DNA from: Vibrio profundi
GTDB lineage: Bacteria > Pseudomonadota > Gammaproteobacteria > Enterobacterales > Vibrionaceae
Length of the DNA: 64,000 nucleotides
Direction of reading: 5' to 3'
Assembly: GCF_005281835.1 (NCBI RefSeq)
Contig: NZ_RZIS01000002.1
Span: forward strand, 248,001 to 312,000
The notes below the pieces were generated by a model. It saw only the letters and a list, made by a program, of their open reading frames with translations. It was not told the origin of the DNA and ran no database searches. The first letter of the stretch is position 1, and each line of letters opens with the position of its first letter. This document shows, piece by piece, positions 1 through 9,569 of this stretch. The position numbers and the translations under genes are program-made.

Positions 1-915
1 AATACCGAACTCGATAAAACCGTATTGGAACGCATTGTCGACCCATTGGTGCACTTAGTGAGAAACGGTATCGACCACGGCATTGAGCTTCCAGAACAAC
101 GAGTACAAAGCGGAAAACCTGAAATGGGCGTCATCAAACTAGATGCGTTTCACCAAGGCGGCTCCATTGTTATTGAAGTGGAAGACGACGGTGCGGGAAT
201 CAACTGCGATGTGCTGTGGGAAAAAGCGAAGAAGAAGGGCGTGGTAGCGGAAGATGCCCGCCGTGAGGAGATGACCGACAAACAAGTGGTAAACCTAATT
301 TTCGCTCCGGGCTTTTCAACCGCAGACGAAGTTTCTGATATCTCAGGGCGTGGCGTTGGCATGGATGTGGTGAAACGAAATATCGAAGAGCTAGGCGGCC
401 ATATTGAAGTGGAATCTAAACTCGGCAAGGGCAGCAAATTTACCATCAGCCTGCCGCTGACGTTAGCGATTCTCGATGGGCAATTAGTCCGAGTCAGTGG
501 GGAAGTGTACATCATTCCTCTGCTTACGATCATTGAATCGATTCAAATTGACAAAGACTGCGTCAAGCACGCATCGGGTGGGGTCGAGCTTTATCGTCTA
601 CGTGATGAAAATATTCCTATCGTACGTTTACAAGATGAATTTGAAATGGGCGAAAGCGGTGACCTACAAGACCGAATACTTTGCTTTGTAGAAGCGGCTG
701 GAAATCGAGTTGGTTTACTGATTGATGAATTGCTCGATCAGCAGCAAGTGGTGATTAAGAGCTTAGAGTCGAACTACAGCAAAGTGGCAGGCATTTCAGG
801 CGCGACTATTTTAGGTGATGGTTCGGTGTCTTTGATATTGGATATTCAAGGTTTGATCACCTCGTTCTTAGATAAGAGTAGAGACTCAGCGACGAAAAAA
901 GGCATTGCGGCTTAA
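1..915 (+). CDS. cheA: CheA chemotaxis histidine kinase, C-terminal part (5' end outside window)
   Basis: The reading frame is open from base 1, so this is the 3' part of a gene starting upstream. It encodes the ATP-binding and CheW-like regulatory domains of CheA, the kinase that phosphorylates CheY and CheB in receptor arrays. Visible are the N box (HLVRNGIDHGIE), the G1 box (VEDDGAGIN), the F box (FAPGFST) and the G2 box (GRGVGMDVV), then a P5 CheW-like domain from about residue 150 of this fragment. The phosphorylated histidine domain is not in the window. It opens a same-strand operon with two cheW genes, a receptor, cheR, cheD and cheB. Confidence 0.96.
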   Translation, partial: NTELDKTVLERIVDPLVHLVRNGIDHGIELPEQRVQSGKPEMGVIKLDAFHQGGSIVIEVEDDGAGINCDVLWEKAKKKGVVAEDARREEMTDKQVVNLIFAPGFSTADEVSDISGRGVGMDVVKRNIEELGGHIEVESKLGKGSKFTISLPLTLAILDGQLVRVSGEVYIIPLLTIIESIQIDKDCVKHASGGVELYRLRDENIPIVRLQDEFEMGESGDLQDRILCFVEAAGNRVGLLIDELLDQQQVVIKSLESNYSKVAGISGATILGDGSVSLILDIQGLITSFLDKSRDSATKKGIAA

Positions 916-954
916 CAGCGGCAAGCGATAAGACACTTAGTTTAGGAGTGGAAA

Positions 955-1467
955 ATGGAAGCCGTTCCCGAAGCAGAAAAAGAGCAAGACCCGAATAACA
1001 TGATGAGTGCGGAAATCAGCGAAAACGCTGATTTCCTGAGTTTTCGTTTAGACAAAGAATTGTATGGCGTGGTGATTCAAGACGTCGAGGAAATTCGAGT
1101 GTGGGAACGTCCAACACCGATCCCTCGTTCACCAAGCTTTGTCAAAGGGGTGATCAACCTACGCGGAATGATAGTGCCAATCGTTGACTTAAGAGCTCGC
1201 TTTGATATTGGCGAGTGTGATTATCTGCCAACAACCGTGGTGTTAGTCCTAAGAAGCTCAAACGGTGAATCTGAACAGTTAATGGGCTTGGTAGTGGATG
1301 CGGTGTCCGATGTGGTCAGCCAAGGCGATAACGATTTGTATCCCTCGGTTGGCGAATCGAGTATTGGCCCATTCATTCAAGGTTTGCTCAATGTGGATGA
1401 GCAAGTGATGTCACTCCTCGACACTGAAGAATTATTGAATATCGATCTTATCTTAAAGGCAGGGTAA
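955..1467 (+). CDS. cheW: CheW-type coupling protein (first copy)
   Basis: A 170-residue single CheW domain with a short acidic N-terminal extension of about 25 residues. CheW links receptor tips to CheA in cytoplasmic hexagonal arrays. The fold signature is present: LYGVVIQDVEEI, then FVKGVINLRGMIVPIVDLR and VVDAVSDVV. The start at 955 follows a purine-rich site (taggagtgg). The gene lies 39 bases after cheA and 3 bases before a second cheW. Two CheW genes in tandem are typical of this Vibrio cluster, and one may preferentially form CheW-only rings, which is inference. Confidence 0.95.
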   Translation: MEAVPEAEKEQDPNNMMSAEISENADFLSFRLDKELYGVVIQDVEEIRVWERPTPIPRSPSFVKGVINLRGMIVPIVDLRARFDIGECDYLPTTVVLVLRSSNGESEQLMGLVVDAVSDVVSQGDNDLYPSVGESSIGPFIQGLLNVDEQVMSLLDTEELLNIDLILKAG

Positions 1468-1470
1468 AGC

Positions 1471-1935
1471 ATGGAAGCGGAAGAGTACTTGAGCTTTATA
1501 TTGGAAGAAGAAGAGTATGCAGTCCCTATTTTAGACGTGCGAGAAGTACGTGGCTGGAGCGATGTGCGCACGGTGCCTAACTCGCCTGATTTTTTAATTG
1601 GCGTACTCGAAATTCGTGGTGAGTACGTGCCTATCGTGGATCTTAGGATGCGATTTAATCTTAAGCCTGCCGTGATTAATGCGACCACCGTCGTGATTGT
1701 TCTTAATGATACCAATAAACACCCTTTGGGCATCATTGTGGATGCGGTTGCTGAGGTATACGCCTTAGAACCAACTGCCATCAAACCTGCTCCGCATATG
1801 TCTCTTACCTTAGATGAAAGTTACATCAAAGGAATAGCTTCAGAGGCTAATGGGCACCTAATTATTATTAATCTTGAAGCTCTGTTTGATGTTAATGAGC
1901 TAACTAACTCGTCAGTAGAAGAAGCGCTAATGTGA
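1471..1935 (+). CDS. cheW: CheW-type coupling protein (second copy)
   Basis: A 154-residue protein consisting only of a CheW domain: EEEYAVPILDVREVRGW, FLIGVLEIRGEYVPIVDLR and IIVDAVAEV. It is clearly divergent from the neighbouring CheW at 955-1467 and lacks its acidic N-terminal tail, so the pair is an old duplication. The stop is followed 8 bases later by the receptor gene, which suggests translational coupling. The expected role is coupling the PAS receptor downstream to CheA. Confidence 0.94.
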   Translation: MEAEEYLSFILEEEEYAVPILDVREVRGWSDVRTVPNSPDFLIGVLEIRGEYVPIVDLRMRFNLKPAVINATTVVIVLNDTNKHPLGIIVDAVAEVYALEPTAIKPAPHMSLTLDESYIKGIASEANGHLIIINLEALFDVNELTNSSVEEALM

Positions 1936-1943
1936 GGTAATTT

Positions 1944-4900
1944 ATGTCATTCTGGAATAGAAGAAAGGAACCAGTGGCGGCTTACACGTCACCTGTACAA
2001 GATACATTAATGGAAGAAACTCCAGCGGAAGAAGAAGGTCTTTCCAAAGAGCAGCTACTTTCGGCATTGGGCGCGGCACAAACGGCGCTGATGATGGTAG
2101 ACAGAGAATTTAACATCACTTATGTCAATGAGCGTTCGATTCAGCTACTGAAAACTCATGAGACTTTGTTTCAATCGGTATGGCCGTCATTTCGCGCCGA
2201 TAAAGATTTTCTCGAAGGTTTCTGTATCGATGGTTTTCATGCCAACCCTCAACATCAAAGACAGCTTCTTTCTAACCCGGCTAACTTACCTTACACCACC
2301 ACCATCAATGTCAAAGATGTGCTTTTAGAGCTTAATGTGGGCGCGATCATTGACGCGAATGGCGAGTATACGGGCAATACTTTGGAGTGGAATGACGTAA
2401 CTGAACTGCGAGCGCAAGAAAATAATGTCGCGCGTCTTCAAGCCGCTGTCGACCAAGCACAAACTGCGATGGTGATGATTGACCGCGATTTCTTGATCAC
2501 TTACGCGAACCAAGAAACGATATCACTGTTCAAAAAACACGAAGCGACATTACGAACCGTATGGTCAGGATTTACCGCCAGCGAAGAATGGTTGATGGGC
2601 CGCTGTATTGATGAGTTCCATAAGAACCCTGCTCACCAAAGACAAATGCTGAGCACGCCAGACAACTTGCCATACACCACAGATATCTCGATCGCTGACC
2701 TTAAAATTGAGCTCAACGTCGCCGCAATCATTAATGCGCAAGGCGAGTATGTGGGTAATACTTTAGAATGGAAAGATGTGACGGAAGAGCGTATTCGCGA
2801 AAATAACGTGGTGCGTTTGCAGTCGGCAATCGATCAAGCACAGACCGCGATGGTGATGATCGACCGTGATTTCTTGATCACCTATGCCAACCACGAAACC
2901 GTCGCTCTGTTTAAGAAACATGAAGCTACGTTGAAAACGGTATGGCCTGGATTTACCGCCAGCGAAGAGTGGTTGATGGGGCGTTGTATTGATGAGTTCC
3001 ATAAGAACCCTGCTCACCAAAGACAAATGCTGAGTACACCAGATAATTTGCCGTATACCACAGATATTTCGATTGCTGACCTGAAAATAGAATTGAATGT
3101 TGCGGCGATCATCAATGCGCAAGGCGAGTACGTAGGCAACACATTAGAGTGGAAAGACGTGACGGAAGAACGTATTCGCGAAAATAACGTGGTGCGTTTA
3201 CAGTCGGCTGTCGACCAAGCACAAACAGCGATGGTGATGATCGACCGTGATTTCTTGATCACCTATGCCAACCACGAAACCGTCGCTCTGTTTAAGAAGC
3301 ATGAAGCGACGTTGAAAACGGTATGGCCTGGATTTACCGCCAGCGAAGAGTGGTTGATGGGGCGTTGTATTGATGAGTTCCATAAAAACCCAGCGCACCA
3401 AAGACAGATGCTGAGCACGCCTGCTAACCTGCCGTATACCACAGATATTTCAATTGCTGACCTGAAAATAGAATTGAATGTTGCGGCGATCATCAATGCG
3501 CAAGGCGAATACGTCGGTAACACTTTGGAGTGGAAAGACGTAACTGATGAACGTATTCGTGAAAATAACGTAGTGCGTTTACAGTCGGCTGTCGATCAAG
3601 CACAAACAGCCATGGTGATGATAGATCGCGATTTCTTAATTACTTACGCTAACCATGAAACGGTCTCCTTGTTTAAGAAACACGAAGCGACGTTGAGAAC
3701 GGTTTGGTCTGGCTTTACTGCGACAGAAGATTGGCTAATGGGCCGCTGTATTGATGAATTCCACCGTAATCCTGCCCACCAGCGACAATTATTGTCTGAC
3801 CCTAATAACTTGCCGTACACCACAGATATTGCCATTGCGGATCTCAGAATTCAGCTCAACGTTGCTGCAATCATGGACGTGGATGGAAACTATATTGGTA
3901 ATACGCTTGAGTGGCAGGATGTAACAGAAGAGCGTGCTAAAGAAGCCGAGATTGGCCGCCTAGCTTCGGCAGTAGAAGGGATGACGACTAACCTGATGAT
4001 GGCTGATGAAGATGGCATTATCCAGTACCTCAATCCTTCGCTTTCTACGCTATTAAAATCAAGAGAGCGAGATATTCAAGCTGAATTACCGAGCTTCGAT
4101 GCGTCGAACCTGGTTGGCAAGAACATTGATATCTTCCATAAGAATCCAGCTCACCAACGTGGCATTATCGCCAACCCTGACCGACTCCCTTTCTCATCTG
4201 ATATTAAAGTCGGCGCGTTAGAGTTCAACTTAACCTGTATCGCCATGCACGATGCTTCAGGCAATTACATGGGCCCAGCTTTGCAGTGGATAGACATTAC
4301 CGAGCAAAAAGACGGCCAACGCCAAGTTGAAAGCTTAATTCAGAAAGCAACCGCAGGTCAGCTTGATGAGCGAATTGACACCTCGGTTTACAGCGGATTC
4401 ATGAAGGAATTGGGCGATGGGATCAATGGCTTGCTCGACACCTTAGTCGATCCACTTGGTCAGTGTATTGGAGTCATGAGTAAAGTGGCTGATGGCGATC
4501 TGAAAAGCACCATGTCCGATGAACACCAAGGCGAATTTGGCCGCTTAGCGGAAGCGGTGAACACGTCGATTCTCAACATTCGTAATATGGTAGAGAAAAT
4601 CACGACCTCGTCGGCTCGAGTCGCGACTGCGTCTACTGAGATTGCAGATGGTAATAATGACTTAAGCCAACGTGTTGAGGCGCAAGCATCCAACCTTGAA
4701 GAAACGGCAGCCAGCATGGAACAAATGACGGCGACCGTGAAACAGAACGCGGATAACGCGAAAGGGGCGAATGATCTCTCTGACGATGCGGCTAAGAAAG
4801 CGGGCAAAGGCGGTGAAGTGGTTGGTCAGGCCGTTGAAGCAATGGCTGAAATCAACAGTGCCAGTAAGAAGATTGCTGACATTATCGGCGTGATTGATGA

Positions 4901-5498
4901 AATTGCTTTCCAAACCAACTTGCTAGCATTGAATGCTGCAGTAGAGGCGGCACGTGCGGGTGAACAAGGGCGTGGTTTTGCGGTTGTTGCGGGTGAAGTT
5001 CGTAACTTGGCACAACGAAGCGCAGCAGCAGCGAAGGAGATTAAAGGCTTAATCAAAGACAGCGTAGAAAAAGTGGATGAAGGTTCGCGCTTAGTTGATG
5101 AGTCGGGTGAAACCCTGAACGACATCGTGGACGCAGTTGCTCGCGTATCTGAGCTGATTCGACAAATCGCTGAATCGAGTATTGAGCAATCAACGGGTAT
5201 TGACGAAATCAACCGTGCCATCACCACTATGGATGAAATGACACAGCAAAATGCGTCTCTGGTAGAAGAAACCTCGGCTGCAAGTCAATCGCTACGCTCT
5301 GAAGGTAAAGAGCTACTGAACCTAATGAACTTCTTCAGTACTGACAGCAATGTTGCTCAATACGGAAGTAGCGCGCCAAGCCAATCTACGGTCTCTCCAA
5401 TGAAGCCAAGAGCAAAAGTGAGCGAGCTTAAGCACAGCAAGGTGGTTAATTCGGGGCTTAAGCTTGGCGAGGATGGTGATGAATGGGAAGAGTTCTAG
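1944..5498 (+). CDS. Soluble chemoreceptor with six tandem PAS modules, HAMP-like region and MCP signalling domain
   Basis: A 1184-residue chemoreceptor with no transmembrane segment or signal peptide, so it should sense inside the cell. Six PAS modules repeat with an exact period of 127 residues (381 bases), beginning near residues 41, 168, 295, 422, 549 and 676. Modules 2-5 are near-identical; 1 and 6 are diverged. Each carries an FHxNPxHQR motif and ends in EWxDVT or a close variant. A HAMP-like linker (about 795-900) precedes the MCP signalling domain, whose hairpin tip ([18 protein letters not shown]) lies near residue 985. The last five residues, EWEEF, fit the xWxxF tether that recruits CheR. 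The architecture resembles Aer2-type receptors, whose PAS domains bind haem; haem binding here is not shown. Confidence 0.93.
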   Translation: MSFWNRRKEPVAAYTSPVQDTLMEETPAEEEGLSKEQLLSALGAAQTALMMVDREFNITYVNERSIQLLKTHETLFQSVWPSFRADKDFLEGFCIDGFHANPQHQRQLLSNPANLPYTTTINVKDVLLELNVGAIIDANGEYTGNTLEWNDVTELRAQENNVARLQAAVDQAQTAMVMIDRDFLITYANQETISLFKKHEATLRTVWSGFTASEEWLMGRCIDEFHKNPAHQRQMLSTPDNLPYTTDISIADLKIELNVAAIINAQGEYVGNTLEWKDVTEERIRENNVVRLQSAIDQAQTAMVMIDRDFLITYANHETVALFKKHEATLKTVWPGFTASEEWLMGRCIDEFHKNPAHQRQMLSTPDNLPYTTDISIADLKIELNVAAIINAQGEYVGNTLEWKDVTEERIRENNVVRLQSAVDQAQTAMVMIDRDFLITYANHETVALFKKHEATLKTVWPGFTASEEWLMGRCIDEFHKNPAHQRQMLSTPANLPYTTDISIADLKIELNVAAIINAQGEYVGNTLEWKDVTDERIRENNVVRLQSAVDQAQTAMVMIDRDFLITYANHETVSLFKKHEATLRTVWSGFTATEDWLMGRCIDEFHRNPAHQRQLLSDPNNLPYTTDIAIADLRIQLNVAAIMDVDGNYIGNTLEWQDVTEERAKEAEIGRLASAVEGMTTNLMMADEDGIIQYLNPSLSTLLKSRERDIQAELPSFDASNLVGKNIDIFHKNPAHQRGIIANPDRLPFSSDIKVGALEFNLTCIAMHDASGNYMGPALQWIDITEQKDGQRQVESLIQKATAGQLDERIDTSVYSGFMKELGDGINGLLDTLVDPLGQCIGVMSKVADGDLKSTMSDEHQGEFGRLAEAVNTSILNIRNMVEKITTSSARVATASTEIADGNNDLSQRVEAQASNLEETAASMEQMTATVKQNADNAKGANDLSDDAAKKAGKGGEVVGQAVEAMAEINSASKKIADIIGVIDEIAFQTNLLALNAAVEAARAGEQGRGFAVVAGEVRNLAQRSAAAAKEIKGLIKDSVEKVDEGSRLVDESGETLNDIVDAVARVSELIRQIAESSIEQSTGIDEINRAITTMDEMTQQNASLVEETSAASQSLRSEGKELLNLMNFFSTDSNVAQYGSSAPSQSTVSPMKPRAKVSELKHSKVVNSGLKLGEDGDEWEEF
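2448..3971 (+). repeat. Tandem 381-bp repeats encoding near-identical PAS modules
   Basis: Four in-frame copies of a 381-base unit begin at 2448, 2829, 3210 and 3591. Diverged copies precede (2067) and follow (3972). Adjacent copies share long identical stretches, for example around 2580-2660, 2940-3020 and 3330-3400, with differences mostly at third positions. This indicates recent duplication or gene conversion. The array keeps frame whatever the copy number, so strains could differ in number of PAS modules. Confidence 0.93.
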
Positions 5499-6346
5499 CG
5501 AGAGCTTCGACAGCCATGGAGATAGATGGAGCAAGAGAGTTTGAATTAACCCGTAAGGACTTTAAGTTCATACAGTGGTTCATTCATAAAAATGTTGGCA
5601 TCCATCTTACGGATCAAAAATATGCCATGGTGTATGGCAGGCTGAGCCGTAAGCTTCGTGAAAAAGGGCTAGTTCGTTTTGTTGATTATCGTGAGTTAAT
5701 CGAACACTCAGAGCAGGACAAGATGGAGTTCATCAATGCTCTGACGACCAATAAAACGGCCTTTTTCCGCGAGCAGCATCACTTCGATTATCTCGAAGAG
5801 AAGTTACTTCCTAAGTGGAAAGCCGAAGGTCGAAAAGAGATTCGCATTTGGTCAGCAGGCTGCTCGACAGGTGAAGAGCCTTATAGCTATTTGGCATCGT
5901 TAAGCCATAAAGGTGCGTTCGATAACTTCGAACGTGTCTCTTTGCTGGCGACAGATTTGGATACCAATGTATTGGCTCATGCTAAAGAAGCCATTTATGA
6001 CGAAGAGTCTTTGCCTAGTATTCCAAACCGTTATTTGAAAAAGAACTTTGTGAAAGGAAAGGGCGAGTTTCAAGGTAAGTTCAAATGTGCCAATCGGCTA
6101 CGTGAGCATGTGACGTTTAATCAGCTTAACTTGCTCGGTGATTGGCCAATGAAAAAGAAATTCGACCTTATCTCTTGTCGCAATGTGATGATTTATTTTG
6201 ATAAAGAGACACAGAAAAAGTTGATAGACCGCTTTCACCACCAGTTAGTGGATGATGGCACCTTATTTATTGGGCACTCGGAAGGGGTTGGAAGTGATTG
6301 CCAAATATTTCGCCACCTAGGCAACACTATTTACCACAGGTTATAG
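5483..6346 (+). CDS. cheR: CheR receptor methyltransferase
   Basis: A 287-residue SAM-dependent methyltransferase that methylates glutamates of chemoreceptors. The SAM-binding motif [12 protein letters not shown], the CheR block [15 protein letters not shown] and the C-terminal LFIGHSEG are present, behind an all-helical N-terminal domain. The start at 5483 overlaps the receptor stop by 16 bases and has GAGG about 10 bases upstream; a second ATG at 5516 would give 276 residues and cannot be excluded. The overlap fits coupled translation with the receptor whose EWEEF tail it probably binds. Confidence 0.94.
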   Translation: MGRVLARASTAMEIDGAREFELTRKDFKFIQWFIHKNVGIHLTDQKYAMVYGRLSRKLREKGLVRFVDYRELIEHSEQDKMEFINALTTNKTAFFREQHHFDYLEEKLLPKWKAEGRKEIRIWSAGCSTGEEPYSYLASLSHKGAFDNFERVSLLATDLDTNVLAHAKEAIYDEESLPSIPNRYLKKNFVKGKGEFQGKFKCANRLREHVTFNQLNLLGDWPMKKKFDLISCRNVMIYFDKETQKKLIDRFHHQLVDDGTLFIGHSEGVGSDCQIFRHLGNTIYHRL

Positions 6347-6348
6347 CC

Positions 6349-6993
6349 ATGCATTATTCGGAGTCGCCCATGTTAGCAAGAGAAAACAGCGCTTATGTTA
6401 ATCGGTTTTACCATAACCAGAAGAAGCAGCATGTGGTTAAGGTGCTTCCTGGCGGGGTGTATTGTACTGATCAACCAGAAATTATTAGCACTGGGTTAGG
6501 CTCGTGTGTCGCGGCTTGTATTTGGGATCCTTATGCTCATGTTGGTGGCATGAATCATTTTTTACTGCCGATCGCTCATAGTACAGAACACCATCACTGG
6601 TCTCATGATGATGTGGTATCTACTGCATCTCGATATGGCAGTTATGCGATGGAAATGCTGATTAACCAGCTGATATCACTTGGGGCAGAGCGCGTCCACA
6701 TGAGAATGAAGCTGTTTGGCGGCGCGCAAATGCTAGGGCGGAAGTCTGCCATCGGTGAGAAGAACGTAGACTTTATTCTCCGTTACGCGAAACAAGAACG
6801 TTTTGAGATCGATGCCTATGATCTAGGAGGTTTAGAGCCAAGAAAAATTCTGTTTGATCCTTTAACGGGGAAAGCTTGGCTAAAGCGAATTCCATTTGCC
6901 GAGATCAGTCATCTTAAACATGAAGAGGATCATTACGCTCAACAAGTTGAAATTGAAAGTCATAAACCAGCCGATGATGTGGAGTTGTTTTAG
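6349..6993 (+). CDS. cheD: CheD chemoreceptor glutamine deamidase
   Basis: A 214-residue CheD, which deamidates receptor glutamines and can bind CheY or CheC-like phosphatases in other species. The catalytic cysteine is in [14 protein letters not shown] and the histidine in [17 protein letters not shown] is also conserved. The ATG at 6349, two bases after the cheR stop, is chosen over a longer frame opening with a non-ATG codon inside cheR. An ATG at 6370 with GGAG six bases upstream is the alternative and would shorten the protein by seven residues. Confidence 0.93.
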   Translation: MHYSESPMLARENSAYVNRFYHNQKKQHVVKVLPGGVYCTDQPEIISTGLGSCVAACIWDPYAHVGGMNHFLLPIAHSTEHHHWSHDDVVSTASRYGSYAMEMLINQLISLGAERVHMRMKLFGGAQMLGRKSAIGEKNVDFILRYAKQERFEIDAYDLGGLEPRKILFDPLTGKAWLKRIPFAEISHLKHEEDHYAQQVEIESHKPADDVELF

Positions 6994-6995
6994 GT

Positions 6996-8030
6996 ATGCG
7001 AAAGATAAAAGTGTTAGTTGTCGATGATTCTCCGGTATTTCGTTCACTGTTAACTGAATTGATCTCGTCTGATCCAGATCTTGAAGTGGTAGGTTCCGCT
7101 GAAGATCCTTATGAAGCGCGTGAGTTGATCAAGAAATTGAATCCTGATGTGCTGACACTTGATATCGAAATGCCAAAAATGAATGGCGTTCAATTTCTTA
7201 AAAACCTCATGCGCTTGCGCCCGATGCCTGTGGTGATGATTTCAACGTTAACTCAGCATGGCGCCGATACAACGTTGCACGCTTTGGAGTTGGGTGCAGT
7301 CGATTATTTCCCTAAGCCAGCCATGGATAGCACTGGCGATATGCTTGGCTATAAAGATCTCATTAACTCCAAGATAAAAATTGCCTCAGGGGCGAATGTC
7401 AGTAGTGAACCGCTAGCAAGTCAGTCTATTGAAACCGTGGTTGCGAGCGGGAAGTCTAAGCTCGAAATCATTGGGATTGGCGCGTCTACTGGCGGTACAG
7501 AGGCAGTACGAAATGTGTTGTCAGCCTTACCATCGGGACTGCCACCCATTGTGATTACTCAACATATCAGTGCCATGTTCACCAAATCTTTCGCAGAGCG
7601 CTTAGACAGTATCAGTGAAGTGAAAGTGCAGGAGCTGAGTGCGGGTACGGTGCCTTTAGTGAAAGGTTGTGCCTACGTCGCACCTGGTGACAAGCACATG
7701 GTGATTATACGTAAAGGTTCTAAGCTGTATGGACAAGTTGATGATCGCCCGCCTGTGAATCGTCATAAACCATCGGTGGATGTAATGTTTGACTCGATAG
7801 CAGAAGCCGTTGGTGTCAACGCTATGGCGATCATTCTTACGGGAATGGGCAATGATGGCGCGCAGGGCATGCTCAAAATGAAAGAGCAAGGAGCCATTAC
7901 CATAGCTCAAGATGAAAAGACTTCTGTGGTTTGGGGAATGCCTAGAGTCGCGGTAGAAATTGGCGCAGCGATGCACGTGAAGCCTTTATTTAAAATTCCT
8001 AAAGTGCTTGCTCAGTATGTAAACGAATAA
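6996..8030 (+). CDS. cheB: CheB protein-glutamate methylesterase/response regulator
   Basis: A 344-residue two-domain CheB. The N-terminal receiver has VDDSPVF and the phosphoacceptor aspartate in [12 protein letters not shown]. The C-terminal methylesterase, from about residue 155, has the serine in [11 protein letters not shown], the histidine in ITQHIS and the aspartate in [12 protein letters not shown]. Phosphorylation by CheA should activate removal of receptor methyl groups. The start lies 2 bases after the cheD stop, continuing the operon. Confidence 0.96.
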   Translation: MRKIKVLVVDDSPVFRSLLTELISSDPDLEVVGSAEDPYEARELIKKLNPDVLTLDIEMPKMNGVQFLKNLMRLRPMPVVMISTLTQHGADTTLHALELGAVDYFPKPAMDSTGDMLGYKDLINSKIKIASGANVSSEPLASQSIETVVASGKSKLEIIGIGASTGGTEAVRNVLSALPSGLPPIVITQHISAMFTKSFAERLDSISEVKVQELSAGTVPLVKGCAYVAPGDKHMVIIRKGSKLYGQVDDRPPVNRHKPSVDVMFDSIAEAVGVNAMAIILTGMGNDGAQGMLKMKEQGAITIAQDEKTSVVWGMPRVAVEIGAAMHVKPLFKIPKVLAQYVNE

Positions 8031-8064
8031 ATTCTTATAAAAAATATAACGTCAGGACGTCAAT

Positions 8065-9234
8065 ATGGATATTGAAACGGATTCCAACTCTCGGGCTAAA
8101 TACGTGCTCGTTATTACTTGCCAGATAGTGTTGCTGACTATTGCAGTCTTTTATGCCACTTCGAGTATTCAAATAGGGCTGATGATCGCCGCTGCGGGTC
8201 TGCCGTGGTGTGCATTTCCTTATCGTTCGAAGAAGTCGAATAAAGAAGCTAAATCGCCTCATCAAGATCATACCTGCATCAAAGCACAAACGATTGATAC
8301 TGTGCGAACGCTCTATTCTGAAAATCTACCTAATATTCATGACTCGCTGGGTAAACAACACAAGATCATTGAGGACTCTGTAGAAACGCTCAATGAAAGC
8401 TTTTTTGGCTTACAGAAAATTAGTGAAGAACAAAGTCATGTATCTGAAGGGTTGGTGAATGAAATGCTGTCTAACCAAGACAGTGAATACAGCCTTTCAC
8501 GAGTACTGCCTCGTACCGAAGAAATCATTAATCAATTCGTGACTACCTTGGTGGATGTGTCTGAAAAAAGTATTTCAGCGGTTCACAGTATTCACGATAT
8601 GTCGGCCAAGCTTGACGCGGTTTTCCGCTTACTAGAGCGAGTACGTGGTCTTTCCGAACAAACAAACTTATTGGCGTTAAATGCCGCAATAGAAGCCGCT
8701 AGAGCTGGCGAGGCCGGGCGAGGCTTTGCTGTGGTGGCACAAGAAGTCCGGGAACTGTCTGTGAAAGCTAAAGAACTCAACGATCAAATAGAAAGCGAAA
8801 TCAATGTTGCTCAAAACACCGTGAAGCAAGCCAATGCGACGGTAGGTGAAATGGCCTCGATTGATATGACCATCGCGATTGAATCTAAAGAACAGGTCGA
8901 CGATATGTTGAAAGGGGTTCAGCAGGTAAACGTAGCGGTTGAAAATGAAGTCCACAAAATTAGAGAGCTTGGTAGCCAACTCGCGGGCCAAGTAGGTAAT
9001 GGTATTCGTGCACTGCAGTTTGCCGACATTGTGAGTCAGCAAGGTGAGTACGCAAATGGCAGCCTTTATGTGTTTGATGAAGTGGTGAAATTAATGAACC
9101 GCTTCACCACCAAAGAGATTAACGAAGAAGAGTTTGCATTAGAACTAGACCAACTGTTAGAAGACTCCAGAAATCGTGGAGGCCCTGCAGCGAGTCAAGC
9201 AAGTATCGAAGAAGGTGAAGTTGAACTGTTTTAG
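8065..9234 (+). CDS. Short membrane-anchored MCP-like protein without a ligand domain
   Basis: A 389-residue protein with two closely spaced hydrophobic segments (about residues 13-30 and 33-50) followed directly by a cytoplasmic helical domain. It holds a recognisable receptor hairpin tip, [25 protein letters not shown] split across residues about 198-222. No periplasmic sensor or HAMP domain is visible, and the signalling helices are shorter than in ordinary receptors. It sits inside the chemosensory operon just before the STAS gene. It may serve as an anchor or output adaptor for the array rather than as a ligand receptor, which is inference. Confidence 0.88.
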   Translation: MDIETDSNSRAKYVLVITCQIVLLTIAVFYATSSIQIGLMIAAAGLPWCAFPYRSKKSNKEAKSPHQDHTCIKAQTIDTVRTLYSENLPNIHDSLGKQHKIIEDSVETLNESFFGLQKISEEQSHVSEGLVNEMLSNQDSEYSLSRVLPRTEEIINQFVTTLVDVSEKSISAVHSIHDMSAKLDAVFRLLERVRGLSEQTNLLALNAAIEAARAGEAGRGFAVVAQEVRELSVKAKELNDQIESEINVAQNTVKQANATVGEMASIDMTIAIESKEQVDDMLKGVQQVNVAVENEVHKIRELGSQLAGQVGNGIRALQFADIVSQQGEYANGSLYVFDEVVKLMNRFTTKEINEEEFALELDQLLEDSRNRGGPAASQASIEEGEVELF

Positions 9235-9243
9235 GGAGCGATT

Positions 9244-9543
9244 ATGACGATATCAAGCACAGTGAACCACAATGATAATAAGATAGAAATCACGGTTGAA
9301 GGCGCGTTTGGATTCAACTTGGTTCAGGAATTTAGAAGCTGTTATCACGAGAAAAAAGAATTCAATTACGTCATCGATTTTCGAAGAGTGGATTACATCG
9401 ATAGTGCGGGGTTAGGGATGCTACTCAATATGCAGAAGTACCTCGCGCCTAACGACAAAAAGATCAAAATCACCAACACCATGCCGCAGGTGAAGAAGAT
9501 CTTATTGATTTCACGCTTTGATAAAAAGTTTGTCATTGAATAA
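9244..9543 (+). CDS. STAS-domain anti-sigma-factor-antagonist-like protein
   Basis: A 99-residue single STAS domain like SpoIIAA/RsbV. The phosphorylatable serine is in the signature VDYIDSAGLGMLLN. Such proteins switch partners depending on phosphorylation by an RsbW/SpoIIAB-type kinase and dephosphorylation by a PP2C phosphatase. Both activities appear to be encoded by the next gene, at 9570. The start follows the preceding stop by 9 bases, with GGGAG as ribosome-binding site. Confidence 0.93.
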   Translation: MTISSTVNHNDNKIEITVEGAFGFNLVQEFRSCYHEKKEFNYVIDFRRVDYIDSAGLGMLLNMQKYLAPNDKKIKITNTMPQVKKILLISRFDKKFVIE

Positions 9544-9569
9544 CCATTCTTAAGATCAAGGAGAGCGAT

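Noticed and set aside
2325..3835. Series of minus-strand ORFs within the PAS receptor
   Set aside because: They recur with the 381-bp repeat and are shadows of the repeated coding strand.
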